Source of the DNA: Vulcanimicrobiia bacterium
Lineage (GTDB): Bacteria; Vulcanimicrobiota; Vulcanimicrobiia; Vulcanimicrobiales; Vulcanimicrobiaceae
Assembly: GCA_025934645.1 (NCBI GenBank)
Contig: JAICWY010000007.1
Span: 1-64,000, forward strand
Length of the DNA stretch: 64,000 nt
Reading direction: 5' to 3'
Shown: one piece after another, positions 56,000 through 64,000 of the stretch
Numbering within the stretch: the stretch's first letter is position 1
Layout: each line of letters starts with the position of its first letter
The notes under the pieces: model-generated
What the model was told of the DNA's origin: nothing
What the model saw: the letters and a program-made list of their open reading frames with translations, nothing else
Database searches by the model: none
Translations under genes and position numbers: made by a program

Positions 56000-58075
56000 T
56001 TACCTCGAGCTTCGGAGTGAGATGCCTGCGTTGGTGGGGTTCTGTCCCGGCGGCGGACCGCTCGGGTGTTTTTCCTTCGCCGGATCGTCCGTGTAATCCA
56101 GATAGATCAGGCCCATGAAGATCTCGAGTGCTTCGGCGTGCATGCCCTTCGCGTTCGCAACGTCGATGACCCCGCGGTGCGACTCGTGCGCTTCGCGGAT
56201 GATGTCTTGCGGCGAGGTGCGCAGATCGGCGGCCACGATCGAGGCGGCCGTCAGATCGCCCGGCGCGACGTTGTCGTGCAGCATGTCGATGTACGAGAGA
56301 TCGTCCACGTTCCAGCGCACGTTGATCGCTTTTTGCAGTGTCGAATAGCGCTGCGGCGAGGTGCCGACGCCGAGCATGGTGATCCGCGCCGAGAGCTGAC
56401 GCGCGCGGGCCATGTTGTACAGCTGATTCGCCTGCGATGCGGAGACGGCGGCTTGTCCCAGTGAGGCTTGCGCTTTCTGCATGTACGGAACGAGTGCGTT
56501 GTAATCGATCTCCGAGATGTCGTTGAAGTAGTTCAACTGCACTTGTCCCAGCCGCTTGATGAACGCGTCGAGATCGCCCAGACCTTCGTCGAGTTGCATT
56601 GCCGAAGCGCGTCCGGCATCGACCGCCCGCACCATGTCACCGTCGGCCTGCGAGAGCTGCGAGAGCATCTCGGGATAAGACGGAAAGACTGCGACCGAAT
56701 CCGACGGGATCGGCGAGGTCTTGAGCGGCGCCTGCATCTCCGAGAGAATCGCGGCGTTTTCTGCCAGCAGGCCGTTGGGTTTGTTCGTGCGCGGATCGAC
56801 TGTGCCGACTTGCTCGATCGCGGCGGTCATGTTCTGCAGCGCGCTGTTCACCGAACGGGACATGCCCGAAAGGCTGCGCTGCACCGCTTCGAGGCGCGAT
56901 CCGTGCTTGACTTCGATGCGGCTGAAATCCGGAAGCTCGTAGCTGATCGTGTCGAGCCGCTGTTTGAGCGAGTTCAGCTGGCTGTGCCCCTGATCGTGGC
57001 GCGCGCCGATTTGCGCTTGCGCCTGATTCTGCACGTCTTGCGCGGCCTTCATCTTCTGGTCGAGCGCCGTGAGATTGGGGTGGGTCAAATCGACTTTGCG
57101 CACTTCCATGGCGCGCAACGCCTCGATACGCTGTTGCGCGGCGGCTTTGACTTGGGGTGAAGAGCTCTGTGCGAGCTCGCCCAGCGTCTGCGCGCTCTTG
57201 TTCGTAAGTCCGAGCGCCAGCTGCGCTTGGCCCAGGCCCAGCAGCGCCTGCGGATTGTTGGGATCTTTCTTCAGGATATCGGTGAGCTCGATGCCCGCGA
57301 CGTTGTACCGCGCTTCGTCCAGATCGTGAAGGGCCCAAACCAGGCGTTCTTGCGAAGTGGTCTTGGTCGGATCCAGTTCGGAATAGCCCAGCAAGTGCGA
57401 AACGCGCGCGCCGGAGCCGGGGTGGTCTTGAAAGTACTTCGTCACCAGATCGTTGTGCTCGCCCTCCAGCGCGCCCAGATGCTGTTGCATCGTGAGCATC
57501 GCTTCGGGGTCGAAGCCGCCGCGCGACATCAGAAGCAAGCCGTACTGGTCGGCTTGCAGTTCGTCGGTGCGCGAGATCTTCGCGAGGGCGCCCGCTTGCA
57601 GAATATTTCCGAAGTTGTAGATGAACGGCGAGAACAGCGAAGCAATTCCGAAGAGCAGATTGAGCAGCTGCGATTTATTCTGCATCGTCACTGCGTGCCG
57701 GCGCTCGATATGTCCCGTTTCGTGGCCGATGACGCCGGCCAGTTCGTCGTCGGACTGCACGAAGTCGAGCAGTCCCTCGTTCACGTAGACGAAACCGCCC
57801 AGTGTCGAGAACGCGTTGATGTCGTCCTCGTTCAAAATTTTGATGCTATAAGGAACGTCCTTACGCGCGGTTTGCGCCCAGAGCTTGCTTGAAACGCTCT
57901 GCACCCACTGATTGAGCAGCGGGTCGGTTTCCACGACGCTGCTCTCGACGATCTGCTGATCGTACGCGCGGCCCATCTCCACTTCGCTCTGCGTCGAGAG
58001 CGCCAGCGCCGGAGACGGACAGATCGCGCCGAGCAGTGAAACGATGACGGCGATCGGGATGATGCGACGAAGCAT
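56000..58075 (-). CDS. M48-family metalloprotease (BepA-like) with long C-terminal extension
   Basis: GVIGHETGHIERRHAVTMQNKSQ zinc motif; signal peptide; TPR-like region. Confidence 0.88.
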   Translation of the reverse strand: MLRRIIPIAVIVSLLGAICPSPALALSTQSEVEMGRAYDQQIVESSVVETDPLLNQWVQSVSSKLWAQTARKDVPYSIKILNEDDINAFSTLGGFVYVNEGLLDFVQSDDELAGVIGHETGHIERRHAVTMQNKSQLLNLLFGIASLFSPFIYNFGNILQAGALAKISRTDELQADQYGLLLMSRGGFDPEAMLTMQQHLGALEGEHNDLVTKYFQDHPGSGARVSHLLGYSELDPTKTTSQERLVWALHDLDEARYNVAGIELTDILKKDPNNPQALLGLGQAQLALGLTNKSAQTLGELAQSSSPQVKAAAQQRIEALRAMEVRKVDLTHPNLTALDQKMKAAQDVQNQAQAQIGARHDQGHSQLNSLKQRLDTISYELPDFSRIEVKHGSRLEAVQRSLSGMSRSVNSALQNMTAAIEQVGTVDPRTNKPNGLLAENAAILSEMQAPLKTSPIPSDSVAVFPSYPEMLSQLSQADGDMVRAVDAGRASAMQLDEGLGDLDAFIKRLGQVQLNYFNDISEIDYNALVPYMQKAQASLGQAAVSASQANQLYNMARARQLSARITMLGVGTSPQRYSTLQKAINVRWNVDDLSYIDMLHDNVAPGDLTAASIVAADLRTSPQDIIREAHESHRGVIDVANAKGMHAEALEIFMGLIYLDYTDDPAKEKHPSGPPPGQNPTNAGISLRSSR

Positions 58076-58176
58076 AACGGTCAATCTTCCTTACCCGCCC
58101 AAGCGGGCCGGTGTTACACGGAGCACCCATAACAACGTGGGCGGCTCCCTCTATGTTACCTAAAATGTGTACGATA

Positions 58177-58185
58177 TGTGGATAA
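58177..58185 (-). promoter_or_regulatory. DnaA box (TTATCCACA on the minus strand) upstream of the min operon
   Basis: Exact TGTGGATAA in the BepA/minC divergent intergenic region. Confidence 0.6.
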
Positions 58186-58240
58186 GCAAAAGAACTTGTG
58201 AAGCGCCTGTGGAGTTCGCAGGGCCGCCCGCCGGGCGTTC

Positions 58241-59098
58241 GTGAAGCGCGCCTCGACGATGGCGGTATTGCGCGGCAAAGGCCTGGGTTTGGAGATCGCG
58301 CTGGGAGGATGCGATTTCGAGGACGCTCTGGCCGAACTGCAAGGCAAGCTCGACGAGCGGCCGGGATTTTATTCCGGCACGCCGGCCACCGCTGCGCTCG
58401 GCGCGGGCAGCATCTCGGAAGAGCAGCTCTCGCGCTTGCGCGGCGTCCTCGACGAACACGGTATCGCCCTCGACGGGCTAAGCGGCGGACTTCATCTCGA
58501 ACCGCTCGCGCAGGCCGGCGGGTTGCGGTTCACGCCCGTTGCGGACGATGGCGGCGAGGAGCTTGCGCGGCGGCGCGCGCTGCGTCCGAAACGCGAAGTG
58601 CAACTTTCGGACGCGGCGCGGTCTCTCGTCGCCGACTTTGCGGGAGCGCGGTCCGACATCGCCGATCGCCGCCGGCGCGGCGAGGCGAGCGTACGCCGGG
58701 TTACTTCCGCGGAAGCGCGTAAGCCGGAAACACCGCCGCCCGCGCCGGCTCCGGCGGGACCGAGCACGCTCTACCACACCGGTACGCTGCGCGGCGGCCA
58801 AGCGCTGCATCATGCCGGCAACATCGTGGTCATCGGCGACGTAAATCCGGGCGCGGAATTAATCGCGACGGGCGACATCGTCGTGTTCGGCGCGTTGCGC
58901 GGCGTGGCGCACGCCGGCGCACAAGGCGATGCGCAAGCGCGCGTGCACGCGATCGAACTTGCGCCGACGCAACTGCGCATCTCCACGTTTATCGCGGCCG
59001 ATGCGGGAGATCGCAAACAAACGCCGATACATCCAGAAACGGCGCGCGTTCAAAACGATCGCATCGTCATTTTTCCACGGGAGAGCACCAAAGCATGA
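58241..59098 (+). CDS. minC: Septum site-determining protein MinC
   Basis: C-terminal VVIGDVNPGAELIATGDIVVFGALRGVAHAGAQGD. Confidence 0.93.
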   Translation: MKRASTMAVLRGKGLGLEIALGGCDFEDALAELQGKLDERPGFYSGTPATAALGAGSISEEQLSRLRGVLDEHGIALDGLSGGLHLEPLAQAGGLRFTPVADDGGEELARRRALRPKREVQLSDAARSLVADFAGARSDIADRRRRGEASVRRVTSAEARKPETPPPAPAPAGPSTLYHTGTLRGGQALHHAGNIVVIGDVNPGAELIATGDIVVFGALRGVAHAGAQGDAQARVHAIELAPTQLRISTFIAADAGDRKQTPIHPETARVQNDRIVIFPRESTKA

Positions 59099-59886
59099 GC
59101 GCTCGCAAGATCGTCTTTACCTCGGGCAAAGGCGGCGTCGGCAAAACCACCACCACGGTGAACGTCGGCGCGGCGCTGGCCAAACGCGGACATCGCGTCA
59201 TTTTGGTCGACGCCGATATCGGGCTGCGCAATCTGGATCTCGTGCTCGGATTGGAAAAGCGCATCGTGTTCGATATCGTCGAAGTCGTGGAAGAACGCTG
59301 CCAGCTGCGCCAGGCATTGATCAAAGACAAACGCTTTGAATCGCTCTCGATTCTGCCGGCCGCGCAAACGCGCGACAAAGACGCCGTTACCGAAGATCAG
59401 ATGCGCAAAGTCATGGACGATCTGGCGGAGATGGCGGATTACGTGTTGATCGATTGCCCGGCGGGCATCGAAGGCGGTTTCCGGAACGCGATCGCCGGCG
59501 CAAGCGAAGCGGTCGTCGTGACGACGCCCGAGGTGAGCGCGATTCGCGACGCCGATCGGGTGATCGGAAAACTGAGCGATCGCAGCCTGCCGATGCGCCT
59601 CATCGTCAACCGGATCCGCCCTGAAATGGTGCGCACCGGCGACATGCTTTCGGTCGACGACGTCTGTGAAATCCTTTCCGCCGAATTGCTGGGCATCGTG
59701 CCCGACGACGAAGAGATTATCGACACCACGAACAGAGGCGAGCCCGTCGTGCTCGACGAGACGACGCGACTGCGCGTGATCTACGACAAAATCGCGCGCC
59801 GCCTCGAAGGCGAGCTCGTACCCTTCACCAATCTCGACACCACCGGATTCTTCGGACGCCTTTTCGGCGCGCTGAAAGCAGGCTAA
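59095..59886 (+). CDS. minD: Septum site-determining ATPase MinD (copy 1)
   Basis: SGKGGVGKTTTTVNVGAALAKRG; GLRNLDLVLGLE; amphipathic C-term GFFGRLFGALKAG. Confidence 0.95.
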   Translation: MSARKIVFTSGKGGVGKTTTTVNVGAALAKRGHRVILVDADIGLRNLDLVLGLEKRIVFDIVEVVEERCQLRQALIKDKRFESLSILPAAQTRDKDAVTEDQMRKVMDDLAEMADYVLIDCPAGIEGGFRNAIAGASEAVVVTTPEVSAIRDADRVIGKLSDRSLPMRLIVNRIRPEMVRTGDMLSVDDVCEILSAELLGIVPDDEEIIDTTNRGEPVVLDETTRLRVIYDKIARRLEGELVPFTNLDTTGFFGRLFGALKAG

Positions 59887-59887
59887 C

Positions 59888-60721
59888 ATGCATCAACTCA
59901 AGTCCGACGCGCAGCCGGCGCCCGTCTCCCTGGGACGCGCAATCGTCATTACTTCCGGCAAGGGCGGCGTCGGCAAAACGACGACGACGGCGAATCTGGG
60001 CACGGCGCTCGCGCGCCGCGGCGCAAGCGTCGCCCTGGTAGACGCAGATGTCGGCCTGCGAAATCTCGACATTGTGCTCGGCCTGGAGAGCCGGGTAAAG
60101 CACCACGTGCTCGACGTGCTCGAAGAGCAGGTCACGCTCGACGAAGCGCTGGTGCGCGACAAAAATTCGCCGACGCTGCATTTGCTTGCGGCGGCGCAGA
60201 CGCGCGAGAAAGACGACGTCGACACGGACAAGATGCGCGCGCTGGTGCAAAAACTTCGCGAGCGGTTCGAATACGTGCTGATCGACTGCCCCGCCGGGAT
60301 CGAGATGGGCTTCAAGAACGCCGTCGCGGGCGCGCAGGAAGCGATCGTCGTGTGCACGCCGGAAGTCTCCGCCGTTCGCGACGTCGATCGGGTTGTCGGT
60401 TTGCTCGGCAATGCGTTCTCGCCGCAGCTGATCATCAATCGCGTGCGTCCGCAACTCGTGAAGAAAGGCAAGATGCTTTCGGTCGAGGATGTGAACTCGA
60501 TCCTACGCTTGCCGCTGCTCGGAGTAATCGCCGACGAACCCGACGTCATCGTCTCGACGAACAAAGGCGAACCGCTCGCGCTGCGTTCGGATTCGCGCAC
60601 GGCGGCCGCCTATCACGCGATTGCCGCTCGCGTCGCCGGTGAAGACGTGCCCGCGCCGACGGTCACGCAAAAGGAATCGTTGATGGATCGGCTGGGAGCC
60701 CTGTTCGGAGGTCGCCGCTAA
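59888..60721 (+). CDS. minD: Septum site-determining ATPase MinD (copy 2)
   Basis: SGKGGVGKTTTTANLGTALARRG; GLRNLDIVLGLE; C-term SLMDRLGALFGGRR. Confidence 0.95.
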   Translation: MHQLKSDAQPAPVSLGRAIVITSGKGGVGKTTTTANLGTALARRGASVALVDADVGLRNLDIVLGLESRVKHHVLDVLEEQVTLDEALVRDKNSPTLHLLAAAQTREKDDVDTDKMRALVQKLRERFEYVLIDCPAGIEMGFKNAVAGAQEAIVVCTPEVSAVRDVDRVVGLLGNAFSPQLIINRVRPQLVKKGKMLSVEDVNSILRLPLLGVIADEPDVIVSTNKGEPLALRSDSRTAAAYHAIAARVAGEDVPAPTVTQKESLMDRLGALFGGRR

Positions 60722-60725
60722 CCAC

Positions 60726-61085
60726 ATGGTCGAGTTTTTCAACCGTATTTTCGGCCGTCAAAACTCCGGTGCGACCGCGAAGGAGCGGCTGCGCCTGGTG
60801 CTCATGTCCGATCATCTCTCGCTCGCGCCGGAAATGATCGAGGCGATGAAGCGCGATCTGCTGGACGTCATTTCGAAATACGTGCAGCTCGATCGCGATA
60901 AAGTCGACGTGCACTTCGAGAACCAGGACGACGCCTTGGCAATGCTCGCAAACATTCCGATCACCGGCGTCAACCGCAACAGCGGCCCGAAGGACGACTC
61001 CGGCACGGGCTCCACGCCTCCGCAATCCGGCTCGACGTCAAAGAAAAAGCGCAAGTCGACGAACACCCCCGCGGCTGCGACCTAA
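60726..61085 (+). CDS. minE: Cell division topological specificity factor MinE
   Basis: FFNRIFGRQNSGATAKERLRLVLMSDH; MKRDLLDVISKYVQLDRDKVDVHFE. Confidence 0.93.
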   Translation: MVEFFNRIFGRQNSGATAKERLRLVLMSDHLSLAPEMIEAMKRDLLDVISKYVQLDRDKVDVHFENQDDALAMLANIPITGVNRNSGPKDDSGTGSTPPQSGSTSKKKRKSTNTPAAAT

Positions 61086-61116
61086 CTTTCGCACCGCCCC
61101 GCAGTGCGAACACCCC

Positions 61117-61152
61117 ACGCGCTCCGTCTGCCCACGGAGCGCGTTTTTTTTA
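61117..61152 (+). terminator. Rho-independent terminator of the min operon
   Basis: ACGCGCTCCGT-CTGCCC-ACGGAGCGCGT followed by TTTTTTT. Confidence 0.95.
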
Positions 61153-61256
61153 ACCACGCGCACGGCGGTCATCGTTGCGCAGACGTAAAGAATCGCCGGG
61201 CAAGTAACGCCTGCTTGACAGGGGGTTGGCGCCGAAACCGCCGATAACCGGGGGAG

Positions 61257-62390
61257 ATGGCCACCCTTGCGCTGCCTTATGAGACGCGGCGGTATCTCCG
61301 CAACGTAAATTGGTACTTGATTGCTGCGGCTGCGGCGATCACGGTGTTCGGCGTGTTTGCCATTCAATCGGCGAATCTGCACAGTCCCGAGGCGGCCGCC
61401 GAGTACAAGAAGCAGATTTTCTACGGAATCATCGGCGTCGGCGCGATGATTCTCTTCGCGCGGATCGACTACCGGAATTTCCAGCGCTGGGCGCCCTGGC
61501 TCTACGGCGCGAACTTGCTGATCTTGGCATTCGTCCTCAAGGGCGGCCACAATGCGCTCGGCGCCCAGCGGTGGATCTCGCTCGGGCCGCTCGGCACGTT
61601 TCAACCCTCGGAGCCGGCAAAGCTGATTTTGGCAGTCTTCATCGCGTGGGGCCTGTGCCGCTGGCCGTTCCACCGCATTGAAGACATGATGCGGCCCCTC
61701 GTCGCATTTGCCGTTCCGGCATTGCTCATCGTGAAGCAGCCCGACCTGGGCACGACGCTCGTCATGCTGAGCATTCTCTCGACGCAGCTCTTTTTCGGAT
61801 TGGAGAAGCTGCGCTATTTCGTCCTGTACGCGCTGGGCATCGTCGGCGTCGCAGCATTCACGGTGGGCACGAACTTCATCTTAAAGCCGTTTCAGAAGGC
61901 GCGTCTGCTGGTCTTCATCAATCCGAAAGGCGATCCGCAAGGCGCCGGCTACAACTTGAATCAATCCAAAATCGCGATCGGCAGCGGCGAATGGTTCGGA
62001 CGCGGACTACATCACGGCACGCAGACGCAGCTCAATTTCGTGCCGGAGCATTCTCGGGATTTTATCTTCACGGTTGTCGGTGAAGAGCTTGGTTTTCTTG
62101 GCGCGCTCGTGCTGCTGGGCGGCTATATCTTTCTTCTGTACGGCGGCATTCAATCGATGCTGGCGGCCCGCGACCGGTTCGGATTTTTGCTCGCGAGCGG
62201 CATCGTCGGCATGTTCGCGTTCCACATCATCGTCAACGTCGGGATGACGATTGGCATTATGCCCATTACCGGCATTCCACTGCCGTTTATGTCGTACGGC
62301 GGCTCGGCCATCATCACAAACTTCATCGCGCTGGGCATTCTGCTGAACATCTACGCTCAGCGGGATCGCGGCATGCTCGGCAACGCGTAG
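61257..62390 (+). CDS. rodA: Rod shape-determining protein RodA (SEDS family)
   Basis: NALGAQRWISLGPLGTFQPSEPAKL; GIMPITGIPLPFMSYGGSAIITNFIALGILLNI. Confidence 0.94.
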   Translation: MATLALPYETRRYLRNVNWYLIAAAAAITVFGVFAIQSANLHSPEAAAEYKKQIFYGIIGVGAMILFARIDYRNFQRWAPWLYGANLLILAFVLKGGHNALGAQRWISLGPLGTFQPSEPAKLILAVFIAWGLCRWPFHRIEDMMRPLVAFAVPALLIVKQPDLGTTLVMLSILSTQLFFGLEKLRYFVLYALGIVGVAAFTVGTNFILKPFQKARLLVFINPKGDPQGAGYNLNQSKIAIGSGEWFGRGLHHGTQTQLNFVPEHSRDFIFTVVGEELGFLGALVLLGGYIFLLYGGIQSMLAARDRFGFLLASGIVGMFAFHIIVNVGMTIGIMPITGIPLPFMSYGGSAIITNFIALGILLNIYAQRDRGMLGNA

Positions 62391-62992
62391 ATCAAGCCGA
62401 AACCCAAATCCGCGATAGCGTGAAAGCGCGCGTGCTCGTCGAAGATGCGGCGGTGCACCGGCGTGTGGTACAGGATGTAACAGGTTCCCGCATCGCGCTG
62501 CGCGAGCCGCTCCGCGACGCGTTCGAGCGTCGCCTCGCCGAACGGGTTATACAGATACACCACCAGATCGCCCGGTGGAAAGGCGTACGCGCCGGCATCG
62601 CCGTGCACGATCCGCAAATCTTTGCACGGGATGTCCGGCTTGGCTCGGCGCCAGCGCACGAGGTTGTCGCGGGCGGTTTCGCAGAGCGCCGGCGAGACTT
62701 CGACGCCGATCGCTTGACGGAACGGGCGCGTACTGGCAAGCAAAACGACGCGCCCCATTCCCGCGCCGATGTCGACGAACGTAAAGCCGTTTACGGGCAT
62801 GGGGAGCGCATCGAGCATGCTTTCAAATTGCGCGACGGGCGTCGGTTCGTAGTGCGTGGCGTCTTCGAGCGCATCGCCGATTGCGTGGGGATCCAATTCG
62901 CCCAGAAAAATCAACGCTTCCGTTACGACACCGTGCTGCGCGTCGAAGCGCTGCCCCGCGCGCCGGCCGGAAGAGACGCGAAACGGATTCAT
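62357..62992 (-). CDS. Class I SAM-dependent methyltransferase
   Basis: FTFVDIGAGMGRVVLLASTRPFRQAIGVEVSPAL; start uncertain. Confidence 0.8.
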   Translation of the reverse strand: MNPFRVSSGRRAGQRFDAQHGVVTEALIFLGELDPHAIGDALEDATHYEPTPVAQFESMLDALPMPVNGFTFVDIGAGMGRVVLLASTRPFRQAIGVEVSPALCETARDNLVRWRRAKPDIPCKDLRIVHGDAGAYAFPPGDLVVYLYNPFGEATLERVAERLAQRDAGTCYILYHTPVHRRIFDEHARFHAIADLGFGLIYALPSMPRSR

Positions 62993-62994
62993 CG

Positions 62995-64000
62995 GTGAAG
63001 CGGCGTTACAAACAAGGCGATTGGTTTCGCGTGACGCTCGGCGGCGAGCATGACGCTATCGGCGTGATCGCGCGCATGTGCCGCTCGCGGTTGTTCGGAT
63101 ATTTCTTTGCCGTCGCCGCCGGTGCCGAAGTTACGCCCGGTAAATTAACGGCGCTGCGCGCGCACGATGCGATTGCGTGCGCACTGTTCGGCGGCGCGGG
63201 ACTCGAGGAGGCGCGTTGGCGCGTGGTTGCCACGTCGCTGCCGTTCGACCCGGCGGCCTGGCCGTTCCCGCACTTTGCCTCGCGCGGCGTCTTCGGACGC
63301 ACGTGGAGCGCGGTCACGTACGATCCGGAAACGATGAGCGTCGCTTCCCGTACTGCGCTCACCATGGAGCAAGCGGCGCATCTGCCGGACGCGCGCTTCG
63401 CGGTCCCTGAGGAGCTGGAAGCGCTGCTTCGCTTGCGGCTTGCGGAAGAGACGCCCGAGGTGCCGCTCAGCGTGTATGAAGTGCGTGCACCCGTTGACGC
63501 GCAGAGTTTAAACATTCTGGCACGCGGCGGACGCGTGCAATTTTCGGAAATGCTTCTCGGGAGCGATCTCGATACGCTCGCGGCGTTCATCGCCGCGCAT
63601 CCCGGCGTAGAATTACGCGTGCACAGCATCGCGAATTTCGATCTGCGGACGCTTAAACGGTTTGGCGCAGTCCGTTCGCTCGTACTCGATGTCCCGAGCG
63701 CGGTGAACGTGGAAGCGCTCGCAGAACTGCACGCGCTCGAATCGTTCAAAATCGGCGCGATGGATACACGGACGCCGCTGGAAGCGCTGGCTGAATTGCC
63801 GCAGCTTCACCGGCTGGAATTGCACGGCGCGAATGCCGGCGTAAGCATCGCGGAAAGGGTGACGCGTTTGGATTCACTCGCGCTCTACGCTACGCCGCCT
63901 GTCCGATTGGAACGCATGCAAAGCGCTCCGCGTCTGCGTTCGCTGGTGCTCTCCCACGCCGCGGCAGATGTAGCCGCGGTTGCAGCGATGCCTGCGCTCG
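62995..64000 (+). CDS. Imm26-like N-terminal domain fused to leucine-rich-like region (truncated at window edge)
   Basis: Open frame from GTG 62995 to the window end: VKRRYKQGDWFRVTLGGEHDAIGVIARMCRSRLFGYFFAVAAGAE...; later LEALAELPQLHRLELHG, LRSLVLSHAAADVAAVAAMPAL; not in the ORF list because there is no stop. Confidence 0.6.
   Translation, partial: MKRRYKQGDWFRVTLGGEHDAIGVIARMCRSRLFGYFFAVAAGAEVTPGKLTALRAHDAIACALFGGAGLEEARWRVVATSLPFDPAAWPFPHFASRGVFGRTWSAVTYDPETMSVASRTALTMEQAAHLPDARFAVPEELEALLRLRLAEETPEVPLSVYEVRAPVDAQSLNILARGGRVQFSEMLLGSDLDTLAAFIAAHPGVELRVHSIANFDLRTLKRFGAVRSLVLDVPSAVNVEALAELHALESFKIGAMDTRTPLEALAELPQLHRLELHGANAGVSIAERVTRLDSLALYATPPVRLERMQSAPRLRSLVLSHAAADVAAVAAMPAL

Overview
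High-GC bacterial chromosome segment spanning a replication-origin neighbourhood. Minus strand: rpmH-rnpA-yidD-yidC-jag-mnmE-mnmG-rsmG. Plus strand: dnaA-dnaN-recF-DUF721/DciA-gyrB. A probable oriC with DnaA boxes lies between rpmH and dnaA (about 8343-8774). To the right is a long diderm envelope cluster: TamB-like, BamA, three Skp/OmpH-like genes, lpxD-lpxC-fabZ-lpxA-lpxB, a metallophosphoesterase, an LpxB-related protein, an O-antigen-ligase-like protein, lptC-lptB-lptF/G, DUF3084 and a YqgF/RuvC-like protein. Further right: a glycosyltransferase, recQ, dnaX-ybaB-recR, a DUF4129/DUF4350/MoxR/DUF58/SpoIIM/RDD module, an M48 protease, a min operon with two minD genes, rodA, and a truncated Imm26-like/leucine-rich ORF at the right edge. 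Gene content suggests a non-model diderm phylum (Eremiobacterota-like is a guess, not tested). I found no rRNA, tRNA, CRISPR array, transposase or prophage. The items most worth a second look are: tandem MinD paralogs; three clustered Skp genes (four Skp modules, two of the genes predicted lipoproteins); RecQ with a PcrA/UvrD-type C-terminal Tudor-like domain; a DciA-like protein with a zinc-ribbon extension; parS-like sites beside rsmG; two classes of intergenic inverted-repeat elements; and a calcineurin-like phosphatase between lpxB and an lpxB paralog. Most of the window is conserved housekeeping and envelope genes, and I did not see a clear-cut new defence or mobile system.
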